From: a virus
IMG/VR virus record: IMGVR_UViG_3300045993_000178
Location: 1-27,435 of that record
DNA length: 27,435 nucleotides
Reading direction: 5' to 3' (one strand)
A program made the position numbers and the translations under genes. The notes below the pieces were generated by a model that was not told the origin of the DNA, ran no database searches, and was given only the letters and a program-made list of their open reading frames with translations. How positions within the stretch are numbered: the first letter of the stretch is position 1; each line of letters starts with the position of its first letter. Shown here piece by piece: positions 20,460 through 27,435 of this stretch.

Positions 20460-21548
20460 ATGAACATCCAACTCAACGCACTTCGTACTGCCCTGGACCT
20501 CGTGCTCCCGGCAACTGGCGACTCCAAGATCGAAGGGGCAGATGCCGCTGTCTTCTCCGACGGCTGGGTCCACACCTATTCCAGCGAGCAGGGGGTCAGC
20601 ATCTCCGCTCCCGTCCCCGATCTCGCAGGACTCACGGCCGCGATCAAGGCCAAGGAACTCTCCCGCGTCGTCAAGAAGCTCAAGGGGGACGTGGTCGAAA
20701 TCTCCAAGACCGAGACCTTCCTGTCCTTCACCTGTGGCACGACGGAAGGCGAGATCATCCTGCAGCCGGACACCCTGTCCCATGCCTTGGCCTCCCTGGG
20801 CCTCTCGGACCTCGAAGAACTCTGGCAGCCGGTTCCCATGGGAATGAGGACTGCCATCGCCCTCGTCCGCTTGGAGAACCACCGAGAGCAGTTCCCCGTG
20901 GTCCGCTTCTCCGGCGATCTGGTGGTTGCAGTCACGGCGTCCCGCTGGAACTACGGCACGGTCCACGGCGACCCGATGCCTGCGTTCTCCGTCCACACGG
21001 AAGCAGCCAAGACCCTGCTGACCCTCGGGGAACTCTCCCGCTACGCGGTCAGGGACCTCTGGGCGCACTGGCAGACAGAGGCCGGCACCGTGTTCTCCGC
21101 CAAGATCCAGGACGGCGATGGCTTCCCCACGAAGAAGGTCCTGGGAACCCTGAACGACATCAAGCTCACGCCTACAAGCTTCTCGGTTGCCATGCCCAAG
21201 GACCTCGGGGACAAGGTGGCCGTGGTCTCCGTGTTCTCGTCTGAGGACCAGAAGTCTGGCACCCCGATGGTCGAGGTCACGGTGAAGGGCAAGGAGATCC
21301 GGCTGGCGACGGCCAACAGCGGCGGCAAGGTCAAGGACAAGTGCATCCTGGATGCCGCCGTCCCCGACAGCGTGGAAGTCGTGTTCCAGGCTTCCGTCCC
21401 CTACCTGGAAGAGGCCGCGAAAAAGGTCACCACGATGTCCGTGGTCCCGCTGGAGGCCAAGACCAAGAGCGGGGACACCGTGATCCAGCCCCGACTCGTG
21501 TTCCAGGGGCAGGACTTCACCCAGGTTATCTCAGTGGATGTGAAGTAG
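20460..21548 (+). CDS. DNA polymerase sliding clamp (beta-clamp-like)
   Basis: A 362-aa protein of DnaN length. Starts MNIQLNALRTALDLVLPATG; the pattern 'L..AL..VLPATG....EGADAAVFSDGWVHTYSSEQGVSISAPVPD' in the first 55 residues fits the first domain of a beta clamp, and the chain goes on with beta-rich segments of about 120 residues and ends 'FTQVISVDVK'. It would tether the polymerase to DNA. Support comes from length, pattern and the presence of a clamp loader at 25087; sequence identity to cellular DnaN is low, so this is a fold-level call. Confidence 0.65.
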   Translation: MNIQLNALRTALDLVLPATGDSKIEGADAAVFSDGWVHTYSSEQGVSISAPVPDLAGLTAAIKAKELSRVVKKLKGDVVEISKTETFLSFTCGTTEGEIILQPDTLSHALASLGLSDLEELWQPVPMGMRTAIALVRLENHREQFPVVRFSGDLVVAVTASRWNYGTVHGDPMPAFSVHTEAAKTLLTLGELSRYAVRDLWAHWQTEAGTVFSAKIQDGDGFPTKKVLGTLNDIKLTPTSFSVAMPKDLGDKVAVVSVFSSEDQKSGTPMVEVTVKGKEIRLATANSGGKVKDKCILDAAVPDSVEVVFQASVPYLEEAAKKVTTMSVVPLEAKTKSGDTVIQPRLVFQGQDFTQVISVDVK

Positions 21549-21558
21549 ATTCTCAGTC

Positions 21559-21572
21559 CCCCGGAAACGGGG
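21559..21572 (+). other. GAAA-tetraloop hairpin upstream of the tRNA
   Basis: CCCCG-GAAA-CGGGG, a perfect 5-bp stem closed by a GNRA loop, lies three bases before the tRNA. No T-run follows, so it is more likely a processing or stability element than a terminator. Confidence 0.5.
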
Positions 21573-21575
21573 ATT

Positions 21576-21648
21576 GCCTCCCTAGCTCAATTGGTAGAGC
21601 AATGCCTTTGTAAGGCGGGGGTTACGGGTTCGATTCCTGTGGGAGGCT
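21576..21648 (+). tRNA. tRNA-Thr (anticodon UGU)
   Basis: A 73-nt cloverleaf: acceptor GCCTCCC/GGGAGGC, D-arm GCTC-AATTGGTA-GAGC, anticodon arm ATGCC-TTTGTAA-GGCGG with TGT at the anticodon place (reads ACA; one stem pair is A-G), variable GGGTT, T-arm ACGGG-TTCGATT-CCTGT, discriminator T. CCA is not encoded. It lies in the message between the clamp and polymerase genes. ACA is rare in this phage, whose Thr codons are mostly ACC and ACG. Confidence 0.92.
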
Positions 21649-21768
21649 TTCGAGGGTCGCGGTAGAACGGATCCAGGACCTCGTCCCACGGTGGGCCTGT
21701 GGTCGGGGAAACCTCCGGGAAACGGGCTTCGCGCCCCTCGATCCATTTTTCATAGGAGATTCAGCCTC

Positions 21769-24366
21769 TTGGCAAACAAGCCCTTTTTCGATTTGTTCGG
21801 TGAGGAAGAAGAACCTGTAGCTCCCAAGAGGACTACGGGCCAAGGGTGCGAGTCGTGCCAAAGGTACAAGGGGTGCCAGACCCCCAAGTTCCCAGTATCC
21901 GGACAAGGGGCCAAAGGGATCCTCCTGATCGCTGAATCCCCAGGGCCAAGCGATGATTCCCAGGGACGGCCTCTATACGGGGATGCCGGGGCACTCATCC
22001 GCACGGAACTCCGAAAGCACGGAATCGACGTGGAGCGGGACTGCTGGACAACCCACGCGATCCGTTGCCACCTCCCAAACGACTGGAAGGACCAATCCGA
22101 CAAGGCCCTGGATGGAGAACGGGCCAAGGCTGCCAAGGAATGCCGTCCCAAGCTCCATGCAGACGTTTTGGCCTTGCGGCCCTCCTTCATTATGCCCCTC
22201 GGTCCCGTGGCTGTACAAGCCCTCCTAGGCGACCGCTTGGCAGGTAGGATGTCTGGGACCCAGCCGACGGCATTCATCGGCCAGTGCATCCCCGACCAGG
22301 ATCTGCAGGCGTGGGTCTGCCCGATCCCTGGACTCAAGCACACGCTCAAGCTGGAGAAGAAGCGGGACGTGCAAGAGTTCTTCCGGCGCCACGTTGCCAA
22401 GGCGTGCCAGTACGTGGGGAAGCCGGTGCCCCGCGCCTTCGGGCCGGCCGATGTCACGATCATGGAATCCGCAGCCGAGTACACGAATCTCCTGAGGACC
22501 ATCCAGCCTGGAATGGATGTTGGCTTCGACTACGAGACCACTGGACTGAAGCCCCAACGTGAAGGGCACAAGATCATCTGCGCAGCCGTCGCCTGGGGAC
22601 CTCCAGGGAAGGTCCACGCGTATTCCGGGAAGTTCTACGCCGGCGATCCGGAGTTCATGGCCGAATGGGTCCGGGTGGTCACAGATCCGGAGATCGGGAA
22701 GACAGCACACCAATCCCAGTTCGAGGACATGTGGACCAAGGTGCTCGGAGGGGGACACTGGGTCCAGGGGTGGCGTGCCGACACCTGCCTGGATGCGCAC
22801 ATCGTGAACAATGAGGCCCCTACCAGCCTCAAGTTCCTGGCCTACACGGAATTCGGGATCCTAGGGTATGACCACGAGGTGGACCCCTACATCGGGTCCA
22901 AGGAAAAGGGCGGGAATGAGTTCAACCGCATGGAGGAGTTCTTCAAGAAGTGGCCGACCAAGATGCTGACCTATTGCGGAATGGACGCCATCGCATCTGA
23001 GGAGGGGCGGCACCGGCAACGGGAGACGCTCAGGGAGTACACCCCCCAGCTCAGGGGCTCCAGGTTCTTCATGAGGTCGGCGCCGGAGCTGGCCAGGGCT
23101 TCCCATGTTGGGATGCGTCTGGACACTGGGATGCTGGAGGCCAACAAGCGCAAGCTGGCCGTGGACATGGACGAGACGCTGAAGAGGATCCAGTCCTATC
23201 CGTCGGTTCCCAAGGACTTCAACCCGAATGCTGCCCCCCAAGTCTCCAAGCTTTTCTACGACATCCTTGGTCATAAGATCGGGCGCGGAGGAAGGGTTGC
23301 GGACGAAACGGCACTCCAGTCCTTCGGTACCCCGCTGGCAATGGACGTGCTGGCTTGGAAGAAGATGCACAAGCTGTCTTCCACCTACATCGATGGGTTC
23401 CTTCGGGAGGCCGTAGGCGGGGTGATCCACCCGTCCTACTCCCTGAACAAGGTGGTCACCTACCGGTCAAGCAGCCAAGATCCCAACTTCCAGAACATCC
23501 CCAAGCGGGACCCCATTGCCAAGAAGGCGATCCGCTCCGCGATCAAGCCCCGTCCGGGGCATATCCTGATCGAGGCCGACTACAAGGCTGTCGAAGTGTC
23601 TATCGGCTACTGCAACCACCACGACGCCAACATGGGAAGATACCTGACCGACAAGTCTTCGGACATGCATCGCGACGGAGCGTCCAAGATATTCCTGCTC
23701 CCCGGGTCCGACGTGAAGCCCTATCGTGGGGACACCAAGATGCTCTGGACCTTTGCTGAGTTCTACGGATCCAAGGCGGCGGCCTTCGGGGATGCTACGT
23801 ACGGGGAAGTGACCCTGGCCGTCTGGGAATACCTCCAAGTCCATCCAGAGCTGCTAGCCCACATGGGAAGCCAGGGAATCAAGACCCTCGACGCCCTACA
23901 GGAACACTTGGTGGCGTGCGAAAAGGACCTCTGGACCAATATGTTCCCAGACTACGAGCAGTGGAAGCGGGACACGTGGCGGTTCTACCAGGACAACCTC
24001 TATGTCCCCTTGAAGACCGGCTTCCGGTGCTGGGGACCCCTCGGCTACAACGATGCCACGAACTACCCGATCCAGGGGCCGGCATTCCACTGCCTCCAGT
24101 GGACCATGGACGAGTCAGCCCCACGCATCCGAGACATCGCCGGAGAAGAAGAGGCGGCTGTCTGCTGTGAGATCCACGACGCCTTGGTCATCGACTGCCA
24201 CCCCAGGCATGCGGAGAAGGTCTGCGAGATCGTGCAGGAGTGGGGAACCCGTAGGCTTCCCCAGGCGTGGACCTGGATCGACACCCCCTTGACCATCGAG
24301 ATCGAAAGCTCTTTGGTGAACGGCTCCTGGGCGGACATGGACCTCGTCGAAAAAAGATCCTTCTAA
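21769..24366 (+). CDS. polA: UDG-like domain fused to family A DNA polymerase
   Basis: An 865-aa replicative polymerase. Residues 27-215: family 4/5-like uracil-DNA glycosylase domain with CESC (27-30), LLIAESPG (52-59), GRPLYGDAGALI, TTHAIRC (94-100), KECRPKL and LKHTL. Residues 250-425: 3'-5' exonuclease (DYE at 254-256, HQSQFED, YCGMD at 402-406). Polymerase: SSSQDPNFQNIP, motif A EADYKAVEV with Asp604, motif B R653..K657....YG667, motif C EIHDALV (802-808), where the usual HDE reads HDA. TTG 21769 is chosen: AGGAG lies upstream and the product begins MANKPFFDLFGEEEE, a clamp-binding-like motif; the longer frame reaches into the tRNA trailer. A similar fusion is known in SPO1. Confidence 0.9.
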   Translation: MANKPFFDLFGEEEEPVAPKRTTGQGCESCQRYKGCQTPKFPVSGQGAKGILLIAESPGPSDDSQGRPLYGDAGALIRTELRKHGIDVERDCWTTHAIRCHLPNDWKDQSDKALDGERAKAAKECRPKLHADVLALRPSFIMPLGPVAVQALLGDRLAGRMSGTQPTAFIGQCIPDQDLQAWVCPIPGLKHTLKLEKKRDVQEFFRRHVAKACQYVGKPVPRAFGPADVTIMESAAEYTNLLRTIQPGMDVGFDYETTGLKPQREGHKIICAAVAWGPPGKVHAYSGKFYAGDPEFMAEWVRVVTDPEIGKTAHQSQFEDMWTKVLGGGHWVQGWRADTCLDAHIVNNEAPTSLKFLAYTEFGILGYDHEVDPYIGSKEKGGNEFNRMEEFFKKWPTKMLTYCGMDAIASEEGRHRQRETLREYTPQLRGSRFFMRSAPELARASHVGMRLDTGMLEANKRKLAVDMDETLKRIQSYPSVPKDFNPNAAPQVSKLFYDILGHKIGRGGRVADETALQSFGTPLAMDVLAWKKMHKLSSTYIDGFLREAVGGVIHPSYSLNKVVTYRSSSQDPNFQNIPKRDPIAKKAIRSAIKPRPGHILIEADYKAVEVSIGYCNHHDANMGRYLTDKSSDMHRDGASKIFLLPGSDVKPYRGDTKMLWTFAEFYGSKAAAFGDATYGEVTLAVWEYLQVHPELLAHMGSQGIKTLDALQEHLVACEKDLWTNMFPDYEQWKRDTWRFYQDNLYVPLKTGFRCWGPLGYNDATNYPIQGPAFHCLQWTMDESAPRIRDIAGEEEAAVCCEIHDALVIDCHPRHAEKVCEIVQEWGTRRLPQAWTWIDTPLTIEIESSLVNGSWADMDLVEKRSF

Positions 24367-24370
24367 CCCC

Positions 24371-24434
24371 TTTACTTTTAGAGTGGGATGTTGTATGTTT
24401 GATTCAAGGGGGCCGAGTTGGTTCCCTGGGACCA
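24371..24434 (+). promoter_or_regulatory. Promoter and 5' hairpin for 24445-24997
   Basis: -35 TTTACT (24371-24376), 17-bp spacer starting TTTAGAGTGG, -10 TATGTT (24394-24399), hairpin TGGTTC-CCTG-GGACCA (24419-24434, one G-U), then AGGAG and ATG 24445. The -35 begins 5 nt after the polymerase stop. Confidence 0.75.
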
Positions 24435-24444
24435 GGAGCAGAAG

Positions 24445-24786
24445 ATGACCAACGCCGAACTTCAGAAGTGCAACGCCCGTCGGGAAAAGTTCCGCTCCAT
24501 GTTCGCTGACTTTCATCACATTGCTGGAGTGGCCTTCTACGCCTTCGCTGCTCGCCACTCCGATCCGATGGAGTTCATCCCGGTCGCAGTCTGCCCCTCG
24601 CCTCTGGGAGTTTACGGCTCCTGCGATATCATCGGATGCGTGGACGGTAAGTTCGCCAGAATCCCCTCCAAGGATTGCGACCTCCTGATCCCGACCTCCG
24701 AGGAATGGACTGCCCAGTCGTTCGCCCTTTACGCCGCCCGCTTCGGAATTACCTTCGGCGGAACCCCCGCAGTAAAGGCAGCCTGA
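24445..24786 (+). CDS. 113-aa orphan protein
   Basis: ATG 24445 with CAGGAG at 7 nt; longer versions of the frame run through the leader hairpin. Starts MTNAELQKCNARREKFRSMF, then a His- and Phe-rich part 'ADFHHIAGVAFYAFAARHSDP' and a beta-like half with CPSPLGVYGSCDIIGCVDGK. No family recognised. First gene of a two-gene unit with its own promoter. Confidence 0.65.
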   Translation: MTNAELQKCNARREKFRSMFADFHHIAGVAFYAFAARHSDPMEFIPVAVCPSPLGVYGSCDIIGCVDGKFARIPSKDCDLLIPTSEEWTAQSFALYAARFGITFGGTPAVKAA

Positions 24787-24787
24787 G

Positions 24788-24997
24788 ATGCCCTCCAATC
24801 CCCTCTGCTACCCCAGGGACTGGCTCTACAACCAGGAGGGCTTCCAGTTCCTGGGAGTCTTGGCAGACGGCACAGAGGTGCCTGGAATCGTTCGCAAGGA
24901 CATTGCTGAGTTTCACCACGCGGAGTTCCCAAGCCGTCCGGATCTCAGGTTCCCTGACTTCGTTGGCTGGAGAAAGATTCCCGACCAGACCCCTTAA
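24788..24997 (+). CDS. 69-aa orphan protein
   Basis: ATG 24788 is one base after the previous stop. Starts MPSNPLCYPRDWLYNQEGFQ and holds 'FLGVLADGTEVPGIVRKD', suggesting a small beta fold, then FPDFVGWRKIPDQTP. Its stop overlaps the -35 of the next promoter. No family recognised. Confidence 0.6.
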   Translation: MPSNPLCYPRDWLYNQEGFQFLGVLADGTEVPGIVRKDIAEFHHAEFPSRPDLRFPDFVGWRKIPDQTP

Positions 24998-25049
24998 CTT
25001 TTGCCCCTCAGTCCCTTAGATTTCACACCCAAAGGGGCCAAGTAGCCCC
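24994..25049 (+). promoter_or_regulatory. Promoter and 5' hairpin of the clamp-loader operon
   Basis: -35 TTAACT (24994-24999), 17-bp spacer, -10 TAGATT (25017-25022), hairpin GGGGC-CAAGTA-GCCCC (25034-25049), then CAGGAGAAGAG. Same layout as the other units with one change in the -35. Confidence 0.7.
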
Positions 25050-25069
25050 GGAACCAAACAGGAGAAGAG

Positions 25070-25102
25070 ATGACTACCCCCAACGAATGGCACAAGAAGT
25101 GA
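25070..25102 (+). CDS. 10-codon leader ORF overlapping the clamp-loader start
   Basis: ATG 25070 has the ideal AGGAG six bases upstream, yet encodes only MTTPNEWHKK and stops at 25102, 13 nt past the clamp-loader ATG at 25087, which itself has no ribosome site. Translation of the AAA+ protein therefore probably depends on this leader, by re-initiation or by a -1 slip in its run of five C (25077-25081). Confidence 0.55.
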   Translation: MTTPNEWHKK

Positions 25103-26076
25103 CTGCCCTCGCCACCCGCATCCGCCCTTCCACCTGGGAAGCCATCCAGGGCCACGAGAAGACCATTGCCGCGATCAAGGCCCACTTGGACCTCCAGGCC
25201 GACAAGGTCCCCCATGCCTTTGTCCTCACAGGAAGCCCTGGCACTGGAAAGACCACCATTGCAAAGCTCATCGCTGCACACTTGGTCCCGGACCTGGACG
25301 ACCAGATGCTGTGCGTCAAGGAGATCGACGCTGCAAGCTACTCGGGAGCCGAGGACACCCGCGCCCTTCGTGAGGAGGTCCGCACCAAGCCGATGGCCAA
25401 TGCGCCCATGGTCGTGATCGTGGACGAGATCCACCGCCTCAGCCCCACGGCCAAGGACGTGCTGCTCAAGATCGTGGAGGAGTCCGGGGAAGGTTCCCTC
25501 AGCCACCTGTACTGGATCCTCTGCACCTCCGAGTCCGAGAAGCTCCCCGTGGCCCTCCAGCGCCGGGCCAAGTGCTTCGACCTGAGCCCCGTTCCTGACG
25601 CCCGCGTCAGGGTCTTGCTTGCCAAGGCCTGCAGGGATGAGGGCTACCAAGTCCCCAAGGAACTCAGGGACCGGATCATCGTGGCTGCCCAGGGCTCCCC
25701 GGGCATGGCCCTCAGCATCCTGGAGACCATTGCCCCCAACTGCACCGAGACCATGAGTCCCAACGAGATCGAGGCCATTGGCCAGGGGATCAAGGGGCCG
25801 AGTGCAGCGTCGGAGAATCTGGCCAAGGCGCTCCTGGAAGGGGCAGGCCGTGCAGATGTTCGCCGGATCCTGCAGGGGATCAAGGCCGACGGGAAGGAAG
25901 CTGAGTCTGTCCGCCGTGGCGTGCTTGGCTACTGCGAGGCAGCGTACCTCGGCAACTGGCACAAGGATCCGGACCGCGCACTGGAGATAATGGAAGTTTT
26001 CTGCGCAGGCAACACCTTCGACAGCGGCTGGTCGGGACTGATCGTCCTGGCTCTCAATGCCGCAGGGAGCAACTGA
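25087..26076 (+). CDS. AAA+ clamp loader subunit
   Basis: A 329-aa ATPase with RFC/DnaX features: 'PSTWEAIQGHEKTIAAIKAHL' near the N-terminus, Walker A GSPGTGKTT (49-57), Walker B VVIVDEIHRLS (109-119), sensor 1 WILCTSE (143-149) and LQRRAKCF, where clamp loaders carry the SRC arginine finger (here RAKC). The C-terminal helical part is shorter than in DnaX, closer to the T4 gp44 and RFC small-subunit size. It would open and load the clamp encoded at 20460. The start lacks its own ribosome site (see leader ORF). No second loader subunit is seen in the window. Confidence 0.82.
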   Translation: MAQEVTALATRIRPSTWEAIQGHEKTIAAIKAHLDLQADKVPHAFVLTGSPGTGKTTIAKLIAAHLVPDLDDQMLCVKEIDAASYSGAEDTRALREEVRTKPMANAPMVVIVDEIHRLSPTAKDVLLKIVEESGEGSLSHLYWILCTSESEKLPVALQRRAKCFDLSPVPDARVRVLLAKACRDEGYQVPKELRDRIIVAAQGSPGMALSILETIAPNCTETMSPNEIEAIGQGIKGPSAASENLAKALLEGAGRADVRRILQGIKADGKEAESVRRGVLGYCEAAYLGNWHKDPDRALEIMEVFCAGNTFDSGWSGLIVLALNAAGSN

Positions 26077-26078
26077 AG

Positions 26079-26522
26079 ATGGAACTCAATTTCACCCAAG
26101 ACGTGAAGCTCAACCGCCTGCACCTGGACGTGGCCGCTGAACAGCAGGCCGGACTCATGGGCCGCTACGGGTCCGCCGTCGCGGAAGCCCAGAAGGCAAG
26201 GGACGAAGCAGAGAACCGCTTGGAACTCCGTTCCGGGGAACTCTGGATTGAGCTGCGTACCGAGCAGGTCAACGGCAAGGCTGCAACGGCCGACGATGTC
26301 AAGAACATGGTTGCCAAGCACCCCGAGGTCAGCCGGCTCAAGCAGGAACTGGCCGACGCTGGCTACAACCTCAAGCTGTCCCAGGCAGAAGAACGTGCGA
26401 TCAATGCCAACAAGGACATGATTGAGACCCTCCAGCGCCTCCATGGCGCATCCTACTTCGCGACCCCGACGGCATCCTCGGGACGTGAAAACCTGCCGGG
26501 CTATCGTCCGTCGGGAACCTGA
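26079..26522 (+). CDS. Coiled-coil protein, possibly UvsY-like recombination mediator
   Basis: A 147-aa, strongly helical protein 2 nt after the clamp loader, starting MELNFTQDVKLNRLHLDVAA. Alternating charged and hydrophobic residues from about 20 to 60 and 85 to 125 give two long helices broken by 'NGKAATADDVKNMVAKHP', then a LHGASYFATP tail. Proteins with this plan lie next to phage ssDNA-binding genes and some are UvsY-like mediators that load the recombinase; I cannot confirm this from sequence alone. The helical hairpin and neighbour (SSB) are the evidence. Confidence 0.55.
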   Translation: MELNFTQDVKLNRLHLDVAAEQQAGLMGRYGSAVAEAQKARDEAENRLELRSGELWIELRTEQVNGKAATADDVKNMVAKHPEVSRLKQELADAGYNLKLSQAEERAINANKDMIETLQRLHGASYFATPTASSGRENLPGYRPSGT

Positions 26523-26556
26523 AAACACAGAACCCAGAAACAAGGAAATCAGCATC

Positions 26557-27435
26557 ATGGCATTCGACATCAGCAAGTTCAAGAAGAACGCAGACGTTTC
26601 CAAGGCAGCCGAGGGGCTTGCCAAGGCCAAGGAAGCCGTCGGCCAGGACGTGGGAGGTGGAGGATGGACCTCCGTCCTCGACGTGTCCAAGGTCCCCTAT
26701 GCGACCAAGTGGTGGAAGCCCACGGCCGGGACCCACTACATCGACATCATCGGCACCCTCGTCACCAGTCCCAGGAATCCCTCGGTTCGCAACGGCTCCA
26801 TCAGCATCGGGGACTACGACTTCGGACTCACGGTCTGGGTCCACCCGGATTCCAAGGGCGGCGGTCCCAAGGGGCTGCACCACGTCTGCCTCAAGCGGAA
26901 TGGCTATGCCAATTCCTGCCCCCGATGCGAAGAGTACTTCCGGAAGAAGGAGGACGGGGGATCGTGGGTGAAGGGTGTGAAGGGGTCCGGCAATTCGGTC
27001 CACCGCACCAGCGAGCGTGCATTCATGATCGTGGTTCCCCGCGAGAATGCGAAGACCCCTGGCACCCAGGCGTTCCTCTGGGATGCTTCCGCCCACTCGT
27101 TCACCAGCGAACTCCTCGAAGAGGCCAATGCGCTCTCCGGTGGAGGCCAGCCCACGTTCTTCTGGTGGCCGACCGACCAGGGCAAGACGGTCCAGTTCGA
27201 CGCGGTGCCCAGCGATCTCGACAAGGCCTTCGATTTCAAGCGGATCAAGTTCCATGATCGCCCGGAGTCCGTGGGAACGGCCCTGTACGAGAAGTGGTCG
27301 TTCTCCTTGGACGAGATCCTCACCATCGCAACTGCCCAGCAGATGCAGGACGACATGGACGGGGCTCCCAGTGCCGAGGATGCACCTCCGGAGGAGCCCC
27401 AACGGCGCACCTACCACACGGAAGAGGAAGACGCC
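26557..27435 (+). CDS. gp32-like ssDNA-binding protein (3' end cut by window edge)
   Basis: Open for 293 codons from ATG 26557 (AAGGA upstream) to the edge. Starts MAFDISKFKKNADVSKAAEG. Residues 105-124 hold HH, C111, C121 and C124; the C-x9-C-x2-C spacing equals the zinc site of T4 gp32. An OB-like core follows ('VHRTSERAFMIVVPRE', 'AFLWDASAHSFTSELLEE') and the visible end is acidic (SAEDAPPEEPQ, EEEDA), as in SSB tails that bind partner proteins. It coats single strands at the fork and during recombination. Confidence 0.8.
   Translation, partial: MAFDISKFKKNADVSKAAEGLAKAKEAVGQDVGGGGWTSVLDVSKVPYATKWWKPTAGTHYIDIIGTLVTSPRNPSVRNGSISIGDYDFGLTVWVHPDSKGGGPKGLHHVCLKRNGYANSCPRCEEYFRKKEDGGSWVKGVKGSGNSVHRTSERAFMIVVPRENAKTPGTQAFLWDASAHSFTSELLEEANALSGGGQPTFFWWPTDQGKTVQFDAVPSDLDKAFDFKRIKFHDRPESVGTALYEKWSFSLDEILTIATAQQMQDDMDGAPSAEDAPPEEPQRRTYHTEEEDA

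Noticed and set aside
20145-21068. 307-codon minus-strand frame
   Set aside because: Antisense to the clamp gene and the 20196 gene; no ribosome site or family pattern.
21649-21768. Gene or second tRNA between the tRNA and polymerase
   Set aside because: Only small GC hairpins (such as GGGC-TTCGC-GCCC at 21724) and the polymerase ribosome site are seen; no cloverleaf or supported frame.
1-27435. Lysogeny genes or attachment site
   Set aside because: No integrase, excisionase, repressor or ParA/B-like gene was found, and the tRNA shows no flanking partial duplicate in the window.

Overview
The window looks like part of the genome of a tailed double-stranded DNA bacteriophage (Caudoviricetes) of roughly 60% GC. 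The evidence is a complete head-and-packaging block (small and large terminase, portal, MuF-type minor head protein, DUF2213 protease with scaffold, cement protein, DUF2184 major capsid protein) facing a phage-type replication block (SNF2 helicase, dCTP deaminase, DnaB-like helicase, sliding clamp, family A polymerase with a UDG-like domain, clamp loader, gp32-like ssDNA-binding protein). Shine-Dalgarno sites are AGGAG-like, ATG/GTG/TTG starts are all used, and promoters are sigma70-like, so the host is a bacterium. I cannot name the host. No integrase, repressor or other lysogeny gene is visible.

Layout. Positions 1-7996, minus strand: late head/packaging operon, reading terS, terL, portal, MuF, a 33-aa gene, protease/scaffold, cement and major capsid, which is cut by the left edge. 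Positions 7997-8217: a repeat-rich control region for that operon. Positions 8218-8703, minus: a single gene with its own promoter. Positions 8831-11497, minus: a tightly overlapping six-gene operon holding a TET-associated-type glycosyltransferase, a pyrimidine-dimer glycosylase homologue and four proteins of unknown function. Positions 11578-12063, minus: RNase HI. Positions 12064-13200: the turn-over point between strands, about 1.1 kb with at most two small genes, a cluster of CTAG/CCACAG repeats beside an AT-rich patch (candidate origin), and several long hairpins including one of about 45 base pairs (candidate structured RNA). Positions 13202-15967, plus: a cassette of small, mostly 4-nt-overlapping orphan genes. 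Positions 16062-27435, plus: replication and nucleotide metabolism, with one tRNA-Thr.

How it works together. Eight transcription units start with near-identical promoters (TTTACW or TTAACT, exactly 17 bp, TAnnTT), and each transcript then carries a small hairpin before the ribosome site; a ninth variant with a 16-bp spacer precedes RNase HI. The phage seems to bring most of its own replisome: clamp plus clamp loader, polymerase, helicase, SSB, a coiled-coil possible recombination mediator and RNase H. The polymerase and one orphan protein of the modification/repair operon share an N-terminal DLFGEE motif that resembles bacterial clamp-binding peptides, hinting that the modification/repair operon is tied to the fork. 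The dCTP deaminase, the UDG-like polymerase domain and the glycosyltransferase together suggest unusual pyrimidine handling, but no base hydroxylase or methylase lies in this window, so DNA hypermodification remains an inference.
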